Positions 12,202 through 23,659 of a stretch of 64,000 nucleotides of DNA are shown piece by piece. The translations under genes were made by a program, and so were the position numbers. Below the pieces are notes generated by a model, which ran no database searches, was not told where the DNA came from, and was given only the letters and a program-made list of their open reading frames with translations. The DNA is taken from contig OX359245.1 in NCBI GenBank assembly GCA_947179485.1, positions 21,811,067 to 21,875,066 on the forward strand, given 5' to 3'. Within the stretch, counting starts at the first letter, position 1. Each line of letters starts with the position of its first letter. Source of the DNA: Allacma fusca. Its lineage: Eukaryota > Arthropoda > Collembola > Symphypleona > Sminthuridae.

Positions 12202-13196
12202 CAAAGGCAGGCATGCAATAAAACAATAATTGCTAGAAGCCCAGAACACGTAGTCGTGCTTTGTTTCAACAGAAAAATTACCCGAGATGCTCTACTCAGT
12301 ACGTCCCTAAGTGAATCAAACTTAATAGTCGAAATTTTCAAATGCATAACTCTAGCTACCATGTGATGAAATAAAAATTAATCGAGATCTGAAGTAATTA
12401 TTTAAAAGGGGGCTATAAAAGTATTTATTTACATAAGCAAGTGACTACCTAACCGTTGAAATGTAACTATCGAGTATTGGAAAGTTTTTCGTATTTATAC
12501 AGAAAAGTCGAGTAGGAAAAGTGAAAGGCATGCTAGAAGGGTCCAGCTGCAAATGCATTTATATTCGTGACAGGTATAAATAATATAAGCCCTTTTTCAG
12601 AAACTGGGGTTAGTCAGTCATTATAACACCGAACTTGACAATTGGTACTTGGAATCAAACAAGTCAAGCGGAATATAATGTTTACTGACATGAAATATAC
12701 CTATTTGATTGAGAACACGATAATGTAATTTAGGATTATTAATTGGTCATCACATGATTCAAGTGCTTTAAGGACCTGAATGCTATTAAGTTCAAGTTGC
12801 TTCATGCCTTGCTCAATTGGAGCCAAACAAAAACTTGATATTGGATTGCAGGTCCTGCTAATATCAGAGATACCTATTCATGTTATCTAAGAAATTAACC
12901 TTTTTTCAGCATTCAATTGATCAGTTAAAATTTCAACACTCGACTTTCTTTGTAAGTTGCATATTAATCGCACTGCAGTATATCAATAAACGTTCCCTAA
13001 TTGAACTTTAGAAGTAATCCTCTCTTTAAATTGAATTTTGGCGTGGTGAATTTTCTTTAACATTGCTTTCAAACTCAGGTATTTATTTTTGTCTCTATAC
13101 TTTCGGATTTTAAGTTTTCTAGATAATTTGATTGTTTTTGTGTAAAGTAAGTACAAATGGAACTTTGAACATAAAATAAATGTGGTTGGTTCACAG
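12202..13196. other. intron a-b, 3' part
   Basis: No exon or repeat recognised apart from the splice acceptor region. Confidence 0.6.
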
Positions 13197-13326
13197 GTCT
13201 GTGGAGGCGGCTCCGAAACATTTGATAATAGTAGATGGAGCCATTATGCAACCTATACCCGAACATCCCAAGAGGGACTATATATTTTGCCTCAGCACAG
13301 CTTTTGGCGATGCTTACCTGTTTCAA
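13197..13326 (+). CDS. sif: sif/TIAM-like Rac GEF, exon b (PH domain)
   Basis: Acceptor TTCACAG|G completes an Arg codon split across the 4.2-kb intron, giving ..[12 protein letters not shown]. It encodes the middle of the N-terminal PH domain ([20 protein letters not shown], then [16 protein letters not shown]) and ends at CAA|gtaagt in phase 0. Insect SIF proteins are nearly identical here. The N-terminal PH domain of this family, together with the following CC-Ex region, targets the protein to membranes. 130 nt; frame agrees on both sides. Confidence 0.95.
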
Positions 13327-14883
13327 GTAAGTTTATTTTATATATGTGAGGTCTGTCGTCCGTCTTGGTCCATTAGGATTAATTTTCCTCTAATTTGTTT
13401 TTCATTAATTCATTAAAGATTAAATTAAAACGACTACAATGAAATTAAAATAACTGAACTTTGAACTCTGTAAATATCTGGACCATTTAAGTTTCTTCAT
13501 CTCTGAAAATGTTCAATATTGAGTACATTTCTGATAAGAAATGACGAAATGAGCATACTCGTAAGATTTATATGAGACGCAATTTAATTGGTAAAATGAC
13601 AATTATTTTACACCAGAAATACTTTAAATGTTATGTTCAAAGAGCAGGTTTATGATTATGAAAATCAATTATGGGGATACGTGAGTTAGTAATACTGTGT
13701 TTTACAAATGTACCAATGTATTCCAAGTTGTTTGCTTATGTTTGCAATTTTTTCTTTGGCGAGCTGTTAATGTCCTGTTAGCCATAAGTTTTAACTTTTT
13801 AAGTCACAGCCATAAGTTTTCACAATAAATCAAATAATTAACAAACCCCGGCAAGATTTCTTACAAGGTTATGAACATTTTGAAATAACGAAGGGCAGAT
13901 CTTCAAATGTCAATTCAACAGCTTTAAAATCATTGAAAAATTACAATATTCTCGTTTTTGGCTCCTTGGACTGGAAATTTTTTTCTGACTGAAATGAGTT
14001 TCAGAAAGCGATTAAAGTTGTGTCAGCTGAAGTGGTCAAGTTTCGAATTTCTGTTATAACTGCTTTGTTTACTTATATGCACATACCGATGAAGAAGTGA
14101 GATACAAGCTGGTATTCCCATTTTTTCGAAGGTTTCATTTCGTAATAACTTGCTGTAAAGCAAGGATCATTCAAGAGTAAATTCCTAAAGGTCAATGGGA
14201 TATAATAAATGGATGAAAGCAAAGTTTGGTACAAAGCAACAAGTCCGAACGCTTCTTTTTTTGAAATCGGTGAGAGTCTATAGATCAACAACTAAGTATT
14301 CATAATTATTGTTTTTTTTTAATTTTAATATACTTTATGCAAGATCAGATAGTTTTGCTACAGATATGCTAATACTAATATTTTGCTTTTATACTAATAC
14401 CATTATTTGTCTTTACTTGTTTTCGAAAGCAATACGCCAATAGGAAGTTTAATTGTGTTTGCAGCAAACTGGAATTAGTCCATTTTTCTAAATGTTATGG
14501 GCGCCTAAGTACTGAATCTGGATTTTTAGAAATTGTCTGACAATGCAAGATGTTGTTACTCTTCAAATAAAAAATATTGCGAACTTGTAAGTCTAAATCG
14601 TTTGGAAGTGAGAAGTTTGTCGTTTCTCTAAAATTTAACTTCAGCCAAGAAAAAGTTGCAAGTTCAATTTCTTTTCGTTCTAATTGCAAGTGCTGGTTTG
14701 GTTTATGTTTCCAGTTCAACTTTAATTCAGGTTCAAGTTTGAAGCTTGTTTTGTTTTAAATCAAATACGAGTTTCGTGTTTTGAAGTGAAACCTGATGGT
14801 ACTGTTCCATTTTCATTTGAGCTGGAGTACATAAATTTTTAAAAACTCAATTTAGATAGAAAATACCCGGCAAAAAGTAACTC
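13327..14883. other. intron b-c, 5' part
   Basis: Nothing recognisable except a short patch of TTCAAGTT/AAGTTCAA words near 14690-14760, perhaps an old transposon remnant. Confidence 0.55.
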
Positions 14884-15723
14884 CAGGGCCCCTTTTTCAT
14901 AAACATTACAATCCGACAATTACAAGTGAAAAGTGACAAATTGTCAATTGAAATGTGATTTCATAAACCGTAGTGCGACAGTGACCAGTGACAGGAAAAA
15001 TCGACTGACAATGACAAGAAATTGTAAATGATTTACAATTATTACGTTTCATATACCAGCGTAATTACAAGTGACTTACAATTGTCGCTCAAAAGTGACA
15101 GTACCTTACACTGCTGTCAAATTGTAAATACAGTTTACAAAATTGTTTTGATATAGATATAAAAATATATTGTATATAAATAATATTGATTTAGACAGAT
15201 TTTAAACAGTAAACTGTGAATTTTTTACTCGATACAATTAGTGTAAGTGACGAAATTGATCAAATTTCACGTGAAAGAGCAAGGAGAAAATTTAAACCCC
15301 GAATCAATTTTGAAAATCACAATTCATTCTACTTTATCGAACAATTCAGAATATCCAAACGCACATTTCAATATATTGTGGGTAAATTGGTGGAAAGCTT
15401 TTGCATAAAACTTCTCGCAATTTCGCATTAACACCCGAGTAACAGCTCTTTACTGCAATGATATGGTTTAGAAACGGGTCGTAGTACCATGGTATTGGGC
15501 GTCAGCACGGTTTATCAAACTGAGTACTTAAATTGGCTTACTGTATGACACTTTCCGGGTCTTGGGTATTACTCTTCAATGACAACTTGTAAATATGCAC
15601 CAGTAATTACGGTTGGTTTGAGATTTGTTTATGAAACGCCTGTACTTGTAAATTGTCAATAATACAATTGTACTTGTAAAATTGTAATTTTCGGATTATA
15701 ATGTTTATGAAATATGTCCCAGG
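14884..15723. mobile_element. PIF/Harbinger-like element with imperfect long inverted repeats
   Basis: The outer about 40 bp are inverted: TTTTTCATAAACATTACAAT..CCGACAATTACAAGTG against CACTTG..AATTTTCGGATTATAATG. TGACA/ATTGTAA words lie in both flanks. Internal reading frames resemble the N-terminus of Harbinger transposases (see separate entry). The exact target duplication could not be fixed. Confidence 0.65.
15216..15560 (+). pseudogene. decayed Harbinger-type transposase N-terminal fragment
   Basis: The segment ARRKFKPRINFENHNSFYFI then EQFRISKRTFQYIVGKL follows the 'RNPFE..DDEEFRRRFRLSKETFRYLL' pattern of PIF/Harbinger (HARBI1-like) transposases. After a frame change, TAMIWFRNGS-stop-YHGIGRQHGLSN resembles the next block. 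Stop codons and the frameshift show it is dead; no DDE catalytic part is present. Confidence 0.6.
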
Positions 15724-15845
15724 TATCTTATTTCTCGTACAGTTTTGAGTTGAAGGTATTACAAAGGGAGTAATAAGGGAAAAAGTTTGTCAATGGTGAA
15801 AGCAAGAAATAACATGGTTTTCTTTTTACTCAAATGTTTATCCAG

Positions 15846-15989
15846 GCTCCCTGTCAAGTGGAACTGGAAAGTTGGGTCCATAGCATTCATTGGGCGTGTG
15901 CAGCGGCCTTTGCACGTCATCGTGGTAAAACAGGAACGCTTCATCTTCTTCAAGAAGAGATTATCCGACTAGATAAATCCATTGAATCG
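15846..15989 (+). CDS. sif: sif/TIAM-like Rac GEF, exon c (end of N-terminal PH domain)
   Basis: Begins after TCCAG with GCT CCC TGT and ends TCG|gtgagt; 48 codons, phase 0 at both ends. It encodes [19 protein letters not shown], the C-terminal amphipathic helix with the Trp typical of PH domains, then [19 protein letters not shown], leading into the coiled-coil extension. It lies about 120 nt downstream of a decayed Harbinger-like transposon (14884-15723), which shows how close mobile elements come to exons here. Confidence 0.95.
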
Positions 15990-16128
15990 GTGAGTAATAC
16001 TTTGAAAGCACGAGAGATTTCCCTTCCACACTTTCAAAGCCTTTGCTTATACATACGTCATATATAGATCGTACTTTCTATATCAGTATCTATGAATCCG
16101 AACAACGACTACTCTTTTCTCCATATAC

Positions 16129-16733
16129 AGTGCAGTCTCGATACTTGAATCGGTACTTGAAAGTGCAAGTTCGGGTTCAAGTAAAATCCATGCCCAGACC
16201 CGAACTTGAACTTGATCCTTAGTTCAAGCCAATTCTGTGGGCTTCCACTTGGACTAGAACCGACTTGAAGTTCCAAGTTCGGATCCAGCAAATACTTGAA
16301 CTTGACCCGATTCAACCAAGTAGAAACGCTCATGATCCCGAACTTGCTCCGAACTAGAGCTTCTGCCGGGGACAGGGACGTCCCGTCGAGACACTGGACG
16401 GACCGGGACGGGACGTCCCCGGAACCTCATTAATTGTCCCCATGTCGTATCTATTCGGGACGGGACGAGGACAAACAAAATTGCCCCATTATATTCGTGA
16501 CGGGGACAAAACAAATTGTCAAATCGTTTTTTAAAAATTTTGGGGACGGGACGGGGACATGGTTTTTGTCACCGTGTCCCGATTGTCGGGACGGGACTGG
16601 GGACAAATGTTTTGAAAAAATATCGGGACGGGGATGGGGCAAGAACTTTGTCCCCAACAGAAGCTCTACTCCGAACTTGACCTGACTTGATACTTGTCAA
16701 GTACAACTTGAACTTGAGCGCAGCTCTGATTCA
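16129..16733. mobile_element. hAT-like element, word 'cttgaacttg', interrupted
   Basis: The right end CAACTTGAACTTGAGCGCAGCTCTG resembles the CAGTGCTGCGCTCAAG end of the element at 697, and the left end begins CAGTGCAGTCTCGATACTTG. ACTTGAA words fill both flanks. Flanking octamers do not match, so the limits are approximate. A 324-bp hAT element is nested at 16355-16678. Confidence 0.5.
16355..16678. mobile_element. hAT-like element, word 'gggacgggac'
   Basis: Ends TAGAGCTTCTGCCGGGGACA and TTGTCCCCAACAGAAGCTCTA, perfect 8-bp duplication CTCCGAAC (16347-16354, 16679-16686). The whole interior is GGGACGGGAC/GTCCCGTCCC words. A 5'-end fragment of the same family begins near 34917 (TAGGGCTTCTACTGGGGAC). 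Confidence 0.9.
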
Positions 16734-17229
16734 GAAACACCACTACATATTTTAAATGTTTGAAACTGCCAAATAGTGGAATACAACTAAGGAAAACTAA
16801 TTTGGAAGATTACAATTTACATACTTTATTACTCGAAGTAACGGCAGCCGTTACACATCGAAAATACATTTGATGAATATCAGGCATTAGGTAAATTATC
16901 CCAACAAAACCTTAGTCAAGCACTCACTCCAAATTCGGGCCAATATGATCAGATCCATTAAAATAAGCATTTCGGAAACACAACATGTATCTAATTGTGA
17001 GTGAGTCTCCAAGTCTAGTCTCTTGGTTTCGAACGAATTCGTTTTAAAATTTGGTGAAACGATTTAAAAAATAAAATCAATTCAATCTACTAGTTACTGG
17101 CCAATACACATTACACAGTACATCGCTCTTACATAGTAAACTAGTAAAAGCCCTGTGATTCACCGGGACAATTACTTGGAGAGGTGTTAGTGAGAGCAGA
17201 GGAGTGGAAAATACATGAAATTTACTATT

Positions 17230-17908
17230 GAAATACAAAATACAAATACATTTTCAGAAAAGTTGAAATACAAAATACAAATACATTTTCAGAAAAGTTG
17301 AAATACAAAATACAAATACATTTTCAGAAAAGTTGAAATACAAAATACAAATACATTTTCAGAAAAGTTGAAATACAAAATACAAATACATTTTCAGAAA
17401 AGTTGAAATACAAAATACAAATACATTTTCAGAAAAGTTGAAATACAAAATACAAATACATTTTCAGAAAAGTTGAAATACAAAATACAAATACATTTTC
17501 AGAAAAGTTGAAATACAAAATACAAATACATTTTCAGAAAAGTTGAAATACAAAATACAAATACATTTTCAGAAAAGTTGAAATACAAAATACAAATACA
17601 TTTTCAGAAAAGTTGAAATACAAAATACAAATACATTTTCAGAAAAGTTGAAATACAAAATACAAATACATTTTCAGAAAAGTTGAAATACAAAATACAA
17701 ATACATTTTCAGAAAAGTTGAAATACAAAATACAAATGCATTTTCAGAAAAGTTGAAGTACAAATATTTAATACATTTTCAGAAAAGTTGAAATACAAAT
17801 ACATTTTCAGAAAAGTTGAAATACAAAATACAAATACATTTTCAGAAAAGTTGAAATACAAAATACAAATACATTTTCAGAAAAGTTGAAGTACAAATAT
17901 TAAATACA
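17230..17908. repeat. tandem array, 35-bp unit, about 19 copies
   Basis: The unit starts GAAATACAAAATACAAATAC and ends ATTTTCAGAAAAGTT. The first 14 or so units are virtually identical; the last four are shortened or diverged. The same element at 42217 has only about two units, so the array expanded inside this copy. Confidence 0.97.
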
Positions 17909-18202
17909 AATACCAGGTATAACTTAGTTAAGATGCAAAATAAAATAGAAATATCCGGAGTCATTTGGGCAAGGTACAAAATAAAATACTTTGCTTCCAA
18001 CAAAAAGAGAAAATATGAAATAAAAATGCCGTATTTAAAACAGGGACGGGATTTCGAATCGGAAGTATATTCAAAAAATTCGGGTGTCCGAATCGATATT
18101 GATATAGAAATTCACAAAGGAATTCGTATCCAAAATTGGATTAGAATAAAAACAAGGGTATTCGAATCTGTATTCGAGTATTTTTACATTTCCGATTCCA
18201 AT

Positions 18203-18731
18203 CAGAGATGCGCAGCCTTCGAAGGCTAGCCTTCCAAGAAGGCTTACTTGAAGGCGGAAAGGTAACTTTCTTAACGTTGCAGAAGGAATGGAAGGATGGG
18301 GATACTTTTTTCTGAAGGCTGAAGGAAGCCTTCACAAAAACTAGCAATGAAGGATTGTGAAGGAAGGCTTCCTAAATATTAGCCCTCTAAGGCCGTGAAG
18401 GCTTCCAGGTACACGACATATCTATAACGTGTAAGCATAGCATATGAAACGACGTTTTGCTGCTCGCGCAACAATGCAGTCAATTCGTGAACTGCACTGA
18501 ATCCTGCTGGTGCAAAAAGGTTTTAAGCGATGTTGTAGTTTAAAATTGAAGGAAGGCTATTTTTAAAAAGAAGGCTGAAGGCAAAAACGAGTGTAAATTT
18601 TTTTGGAAGGAAGGGTGAAGGAAGGCACATTTTTTAGAGGGCTTTATTCTAAGATATGTTGAAGGGGAAATTTTTACTGAATTTTCGCCTTCGAAGGCTT
18701 GAAGGAAGGCTATTTCTTTTGCGCATCTCTG
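18203..18731. mobile_element. hAT-like element, family G, nested copy
   Basis: Ends CAGAGATGCGCAGCC and GCGCATCTCTG, perfect 8-bp duplication ATTCCAAT (18195-18202, 18732-18739). GAAGGCTT words run through both flanks. The paralogous uninterrupted site is visible at 43545-43560 (CCGATTCCAATAAAGTATCG). Confidence 0.93.
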
Positions 18732-19178
18732 ATTCCAATAAAGTATCGATTTGATTGCGTTTTATACTGCCACGTGCGAAAAAATGTTTGTAGGAAGCAT
18801 TTTTTGAAAGCCGCATACATGCAATTATAAAACTAGTGTTTCTTGTCAATTGCAAGAACCGCAATTACTAATTGAACTTGCAAGTTCAGTTCAATTGCGG
18901 TTAAAATACTACCACTTTCGTAATCATCAAAATATGAAATACAAAATACAGTAGACATGTTGGTGCTGAAAAAATATGAAATGCAAAATACCTTAAACAA
19001 TTTACAGCTAAAAAAATACCAAATTCAAAATACTAAATGTACTATTTCAAATACGATATTTCAAAATATTCCACACCTCTGAGTGAGATTGCAGAAATTA
19101 AAAGCTAAACGGCTTACGAATCAAGGTCTGTCGTGGAGACTTGCTGTATGCCTAAATCGTGCGCGCTTATATTAAGAG

Positions 19179-20386
19179 AGGTGGGATTCGGGCTAGACTT
19201 CAGGCCCGAACCCGGAAGAAACCAAAACAAAAACTCTATTAGCCCGACCCGGTCTGCCACAGGCTAAATATTTGATATTCAACCCTGACCGTTTTATGTA
19301 CCTTAAATTTTGTGAAGCCCGAACCCGTTAAAAACCCGGCCTCAAAAGTTTTTTACAACCCGAACCCGCTAAAAACCCGATCTTTAAATGGTTTTAAAAC
19401 CCGATGAAAACCCGGCTTTTTAGTAACTATTAGTAAAAGCCGTGTGCTTCGCACAGGGGCACACAACCGTAAATTGCTATAGATCCCGTATCATGGCATG
19501 TCGAGAAGGCTTAATATTTATAGCCCGCTTTGCTGGGGAAAGTAATCTCATATAAGACATGTGAACTATTAATTGTAAGACTAACAATCGTTTCAAATAG
19601 CTAGTTGGCAATTCATCATCAACAAATTATGGTACAACGCTCCAGCCCACTCAAGTTCTCTCCCAAACTCGAAATTTAAAAAAGCTGCTAGAAGCAGAGC
19701 GAGCTGAGCGAGCTGAAAAAGCTCTCGTCTGCGACTCAGTTTCAGCTTTCAGCTCGCTGTGCTAACCTGTGCTTCTTCTCGGCTTGCTTGCTGAATATAC
19801 CATGCTTGGCTATACTCAAATAATATACTACATAGATCAATCCACTTAATTACCCTTTAAAGCTTTAAATCCCAGTCGTGTATACTTATTGTATGCCTAA
19901 ATCGTGCGCGCTTATTTTAACAGTAGAGTGCGAAATTTTAATAAACCACCCGCTCCATAAAGTGGCGGTTAATTTATAAGGATTGAATCCGATGTGAAGC
20001 CTTTGTTTACATATTCTATTATATTTACATCATACATATACTATCCATTCCTACTCAACACATTCAATAAGCGAACTCTGAAGGATCAAAACTTCTTTTT
20101 GGCTCTGAAAATTTTTGAACATAAACTATCAAGCGGAAGGGTTCGTTTCAAAATGCTTAAGTATGTGTACGTATTAAATACAATGAACTATTATTTATCA
20201 TGAATATACATACGTGAAAGCAATGATTGAACTCTGCGCAACGTCAAATATGTATGCCACCTATCTGTACTAAATTCTATTCTAGTAGGATTGTCGGGTC
20301 ATTTGCAATTTCTGAGCCGAACTGAAAAATAAATACGAAACCCAGCGGGCCCGAATCCAAAAACCCGCTTCCGGGCCCCGGCTCTA
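19179..20386. mobile_element. hAT-like element, word 'aacccgaacccg'
   Basis: Perfect 8-bp duplication ATTAAGAG (19171-19178, 20387-20394). AACCCGAACCCG/CGGGCC words lie at both sides; the right end is GGCCCCGGCTCTA, while the left end (AGGTGGGATTCGGGC) matches it poorly, so the left terminus may be rearranged. It interrupts Helitron H1 body; the uninterrupted target TTAAGAGTAGCG is at 55400-55412. A further Helitron 3' end lies inside at 19430. Confidence 0.78.
19430..19945 (-). mobile_element. Helitron segment (H1-like), nested
   Basis: On the minus strand it ends CTGTGCGAAGCACACGG, then CTTTTACTAA|T, a CTRR-T terminus. The next 250 bp match 11640-11821 in reverse. Further inside is a GCTCGCTCAGCTCGCT-rich stretch also seen at 10860-10950. 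Other limit approximate. Confidence 0.6.
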
Positions 20387-20699
20387 ATTAAGAGTAGCGT
20401 TTTAAATAAACGGATAGGTAGTGCTCGTTAATAATAAGGAGTGCCTGTCATGCTGCCTTTTGGGCCTTCTGTGAGGCCATTGAACTATGAACGCGCGGAA
20501 CTTCAAACTAACGGACAGAAAGTGCTCTTACAAAAGTACATGTAGGAAATGCTTTCTCGCAAGTTAAAATTGAACACACGCGTGACGCTTAGTTTTGCCG
20601 ACTTTTCGTTTGGGGATAAACTTACAGCATATTATTTTCAACAAAAAACGTTAGAGGACTGCAGTATGACATTTCTGGAATACAAAAAACAAAACTATA

Positions 20700-20826
20700 A
20701 AAACGATATTTTTAAACATACGATATATCGTTTAAAAATTACGAGAAATATCGTATGATATTTTTGCTTCAAAATGCACGATATGGACGATAATATCGTC
20801 TCGTTATATCGTGTGTCACAACCCTA
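20700..20826. repeat. ATCGT/ACGATA word cluster
   Basis: Repeated CGATAT and ATATCGT words ending TCGTGTGTCACAACCCTA. Probably the right flank of a hAT-like element related to 62330-63145; no left end was found. Confidence 0.4.
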
Positions 20827-21166
20827 ATGGATACACAAACATTTTGACCATTTTGTTTGTTCGTTTATTAGATTAATTTGAATTAATGTTTCCCGACACT
20901 ATTAATATAAAACCTTTAAATTATACAGTTAAATGTAAATATAGTTTGCATAGGGAACGGGCATTTTTATACACTTTATGCACTGCACACTCCTGTATAC
21001 GAAGTTTGGGACTCTGTACATTTGTTTAATATCCTTTATAACGCCATTAGTATATACAGATTTGACTGTATCTTAAGTTCATATATTTCATATGGGAAGG
21101 CAAAAAAGGCTATTACTTATTATTGGAAAGTGTGAATTATTAAAAAAACCAGTTTTGTTTATTTAG

Positions 21167-21349
21167 GACGGGAAGCTTCGACACATGGCTGAGCTACAAA
21201 GGTCGGTTGTAGCTGATCCTGAGACGAGACAACAATTGGCTCAGCAGATCGGTAGCTGGGAGGAGAATATTGAGAGACTTCATTGTGAGCAGTTCCGGCT
21301 CAGGTGCTATATGGCCTCCTTGCAAGGGGGAGAATTGCCTAATCCTAAG
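21167..21349 (+). CDS. sif: sif/TIAM-like Rac GEF, exon d (CC-Ex coiled coil)
   Basis: Acceptor TATTTAG|GAC, donor AAG|gtaaac, 61 codons, phase 0. It encodes [20 protein letters not shown] followed by a heptad-like helix ([20 protein letters not shown]) and [19 protein letters not shown]. In TIAM/SIF proteins this coiled-coil plus extension packs on the N-terminal PH domain and binds scaffold partners. The intron before it is 5.2 kb and holds the densest nest of transposons in the window. Confidence 0.95.
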
Positions 21350-22390
21350 GTAAACCCGTATTTGTAACATTCAGGCTCTTAAATATGTTTCCATTTATTC
21401 TTTTCAAGTCGGTGTAATTTTGAAATTGGATTACTTTATTACAATAATTGTCATTAACTACGCACTAACTCTGCATTCATGATTGTTGTAGTAAAAAGAG
21501 GAACACGAACTCACAGTACTCACACTCATTAATTCAAATCGCAGTTAATGGTATGCTGCATTCGCACTTCCGAGAACCCATTTCTCCCTCAATCGTACAT
21601 GGTTACAAACAATAATAGTAATGTGTGCAATTTGCGGAGTTAATCCTTTTTTACCTCCTTAGTCCACGTGTAGGTGCGGTAAATAATTTGCCATTCCCCC
21701 GATATGAAAATATTGTTGTGCAAATTCTTGAATATTGAAAGAACTGACCAAAGTCCACCCATAAGTTCGTGACTGTCTAATCCTAATCAGTGGTGCATAT
21801 TCAACTTAATCTGTTTAATGTCTTGACGGACTCTCCCATTACAGTACAGCTTTCTTTGGTAGTTTGTCTCACCACGTTCTGTGCATATTTCATATCTAAT
21901 TGGCCACAACTTCTTCCAGCCAACCAAGGCGTGATGGCCCAAACGTTGTGTACCTTGGAGGATTGTTCCACGTTATCGCAACAAAACGCGATACCGCGGT
22001 ATAAATGATGAGCCCTTGCTCATCAGGTCAAGGTAGGAAGGCGATATCAAAAAGTGATACCTATCACAACTTTTAAGCTTGTCCCTTCGACAAGGTATCA
22101 AAATAGTAAAAATCGACCATATCACATTTTGTTGTGAAACTATGGAACTTTGCCTTGGTCAGGGAGTTTTATGCACTTGAGTTTGCACTGATTGTGAGTT
22201 ACTTCTACAGCGTATTTCATTTTTTATAAATGTTCATGTTTAGTGCCGCGCAGTGTCTAAGCCATTTGCAGGGTAAATGTATCCGCATCATTCAATGTAA
22301 CACAATGAACTTGATGTAGTGCAATGTCATAATTACTATTGTTATGTACATAAATAGAATTTGAAGAAATTGATTTAACTTGTTTTGCAG
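21350..22390. other. intron d-e
   Basis: No exon or element confidently recognised. A possible weak inverted pair (CCAACCAAGGC near 21919 and GCCTTGGTC near 22152) flanks palindromic GATATCA/GTGATA sequence. Confidence 0.4.
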
Positions 22391-22648
22391 AGTTTATTAT
22401 CACATATATCTCGAACGACCAAAAATACACTGAATCGACTTGGCGTGTTCACCGTCTCCTCATTCCATGCTTTCGTGTGTGCACGGAGTCCTTCTTTGCT
22501 CAGTAATCTTTTGGCAGGGAGAGGTGCCACTAAAAGACGAGCCCCGCTCCTGTCCCGTTCCAACAGTGCATCTTCCCGCAGATCTCTTCACGCGTCCCAA
22601 GAGAGAGAGAACGATCGAACAGCCAAAATATCCCTCCCCGATAATCAG
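22391..22648 (+). CDS. sif: sif/TIAM-like Rac GEF, exon e (CC-Ex end and basic Ser-rich linker)
   Basis: Acceptor TTTTGCAG|AGT, donor CAG|gtaaac, 86 codons, phase 0. It encodes [20 protein letters not shown], then [40 protein letters not shown] and SRRSLHASQ. The segment is conserved in insect SIF; the Arg/Ser-rich part resembles a phosphorylation or 14-3-3 linker, which is inference. A minus-strand ORF across it is only its shadow. Confidence 0.95.
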
Positions 22649-23254
22649 GTAAACAAATCTCAAAACTTATTCATTATTTCAGTAGCTCCGAATTCCTGCT
22701 CCGCATTTTGATTCTCTCGATGCATGCTGTAATAGTGGAATTGCTTAATGTTATGGACGCTTGAGAATGGGTTTAAGCAAAGATGGGCCTTTGCACAACC
22801 CTAGCCTACATCCTGCCCATAATTTAGATACCTCGCGTCCCCACCGCGTAGCCTATAAGCGAGGCTCGTTAAGTTACATGTCCGTCCATAAGGGAACGTG
22901 TACAAATTATGTCATCCAAATAGTGGGTGGGTGACTTGGTAGTTCTATGACATGAGATGACAGAGTCCATGGGTCTCTACCGTATTGTATGCAGAGCAAT
23001 GCAGCATTTTCAAATATAGTATTTTAAAAACGTATTTTCAGACCACAATGTATTTTGTATTTTGTATTTTAAAGTTAGCAATCAGTGGGCAAATATTTTG
23101 TACTTAGTATTTTAAGGGCCTGTAAGTACAAAAGTATTTTGTATTTGCTTACTTTCAAGGGCCTGGAAAATGTATTTCAAATAAAGTATTTAGCTCAAAA
23201 TACTTTTCACCAGCATGATTACAACTTTGACATTGTTTGTAGTTTGCATGATGT

Positions 23255-23500
23255 TCAATATCTGTGAGAAGGACACCGCACAATCCTTATGAGAATATGC
23301 CCCCTGTTAGATCTCGATAAAAAAATTCCTGGAGGGTGCGCCTTGAAGAGTAGATCATTTTTGATAATTGGCCCAAAGAAATCGCAAAACAGGATTCGGA
23401 GATATCCCGGGTTAAAGTTAGCAAAAATGAGGGGGGGCTCATGGGGTCCCAAAAACTCAAAACTGTGAAAATTAACAACTACACTTGAAAAATCGGAACA
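23255..23500. repeat. interspersed repeat shared with 29628-29730
   Basis: The stretch AGAAGGACACCGCACAATCC..TCTCGATAAAAAAAT..GTAGATCATTT recurs directly after exon f at 29630. Class unknown; ORFs over it look spurious. Confidence 0.55.
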
Positions 23501-23659
23501 ATAAAAATTAAATAACGAGTAAAAACAATTTGAACGAGGTACGACCTCCCAAACCCAAGATATTGACTTCCAGAGGTCAAAGAGCTCCGATACCGGTTTC
23601 TTAGGCTAGCCGGTGATAAAATTGGCCCACATCAGAATTAAACGCTTTGATTAGACCTG

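Larger units (their letters stand above)
17197..19081. mobile_element. hAT-like composite element, word 'aaatacaaaatac' (family A), copy 1
   Basis: Ends CAGAGGAGTGGAAAATA and ATATTCCACACCTCTG; octamers AGTGAGAG (17189-17196) and AGTGAGAT (19082-19089) match at 7 of 8. It holds a 35-bp tandem array, an AATTCG/GGAATC-rich body shared with 43286-43645, and a nested family-G element at 18203-18731. Copy 2 begins at 42217. Confidence 0.85.
17141..20520 (-). mobile_element. Helitron family H1 copy broken by two hAT elements
   Basis: Read on the minus strand it ends with hairpin CCCGGTGAATCACAGGG, then CTTTTACTAG|T at 17141. Its body continues at 19082-19178 (AAACGGCTTACGAATCAAGG, TCTGTCGTGGAGACTTGC) and again after 20387 (TAGCGTTTTAAATAAACGGA). 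The two interruptions are hAT elements with target duplications, so three layers can be dated relative to each other. The 5' end was not located. Confidence 0.75.

Noticed and set aside
17230-17908. Regular 35-bp repeats resembling a CRISPR array
   Set aside because: Units are head-to-tail with no unique spacers, in an animal intron inside a transposon.
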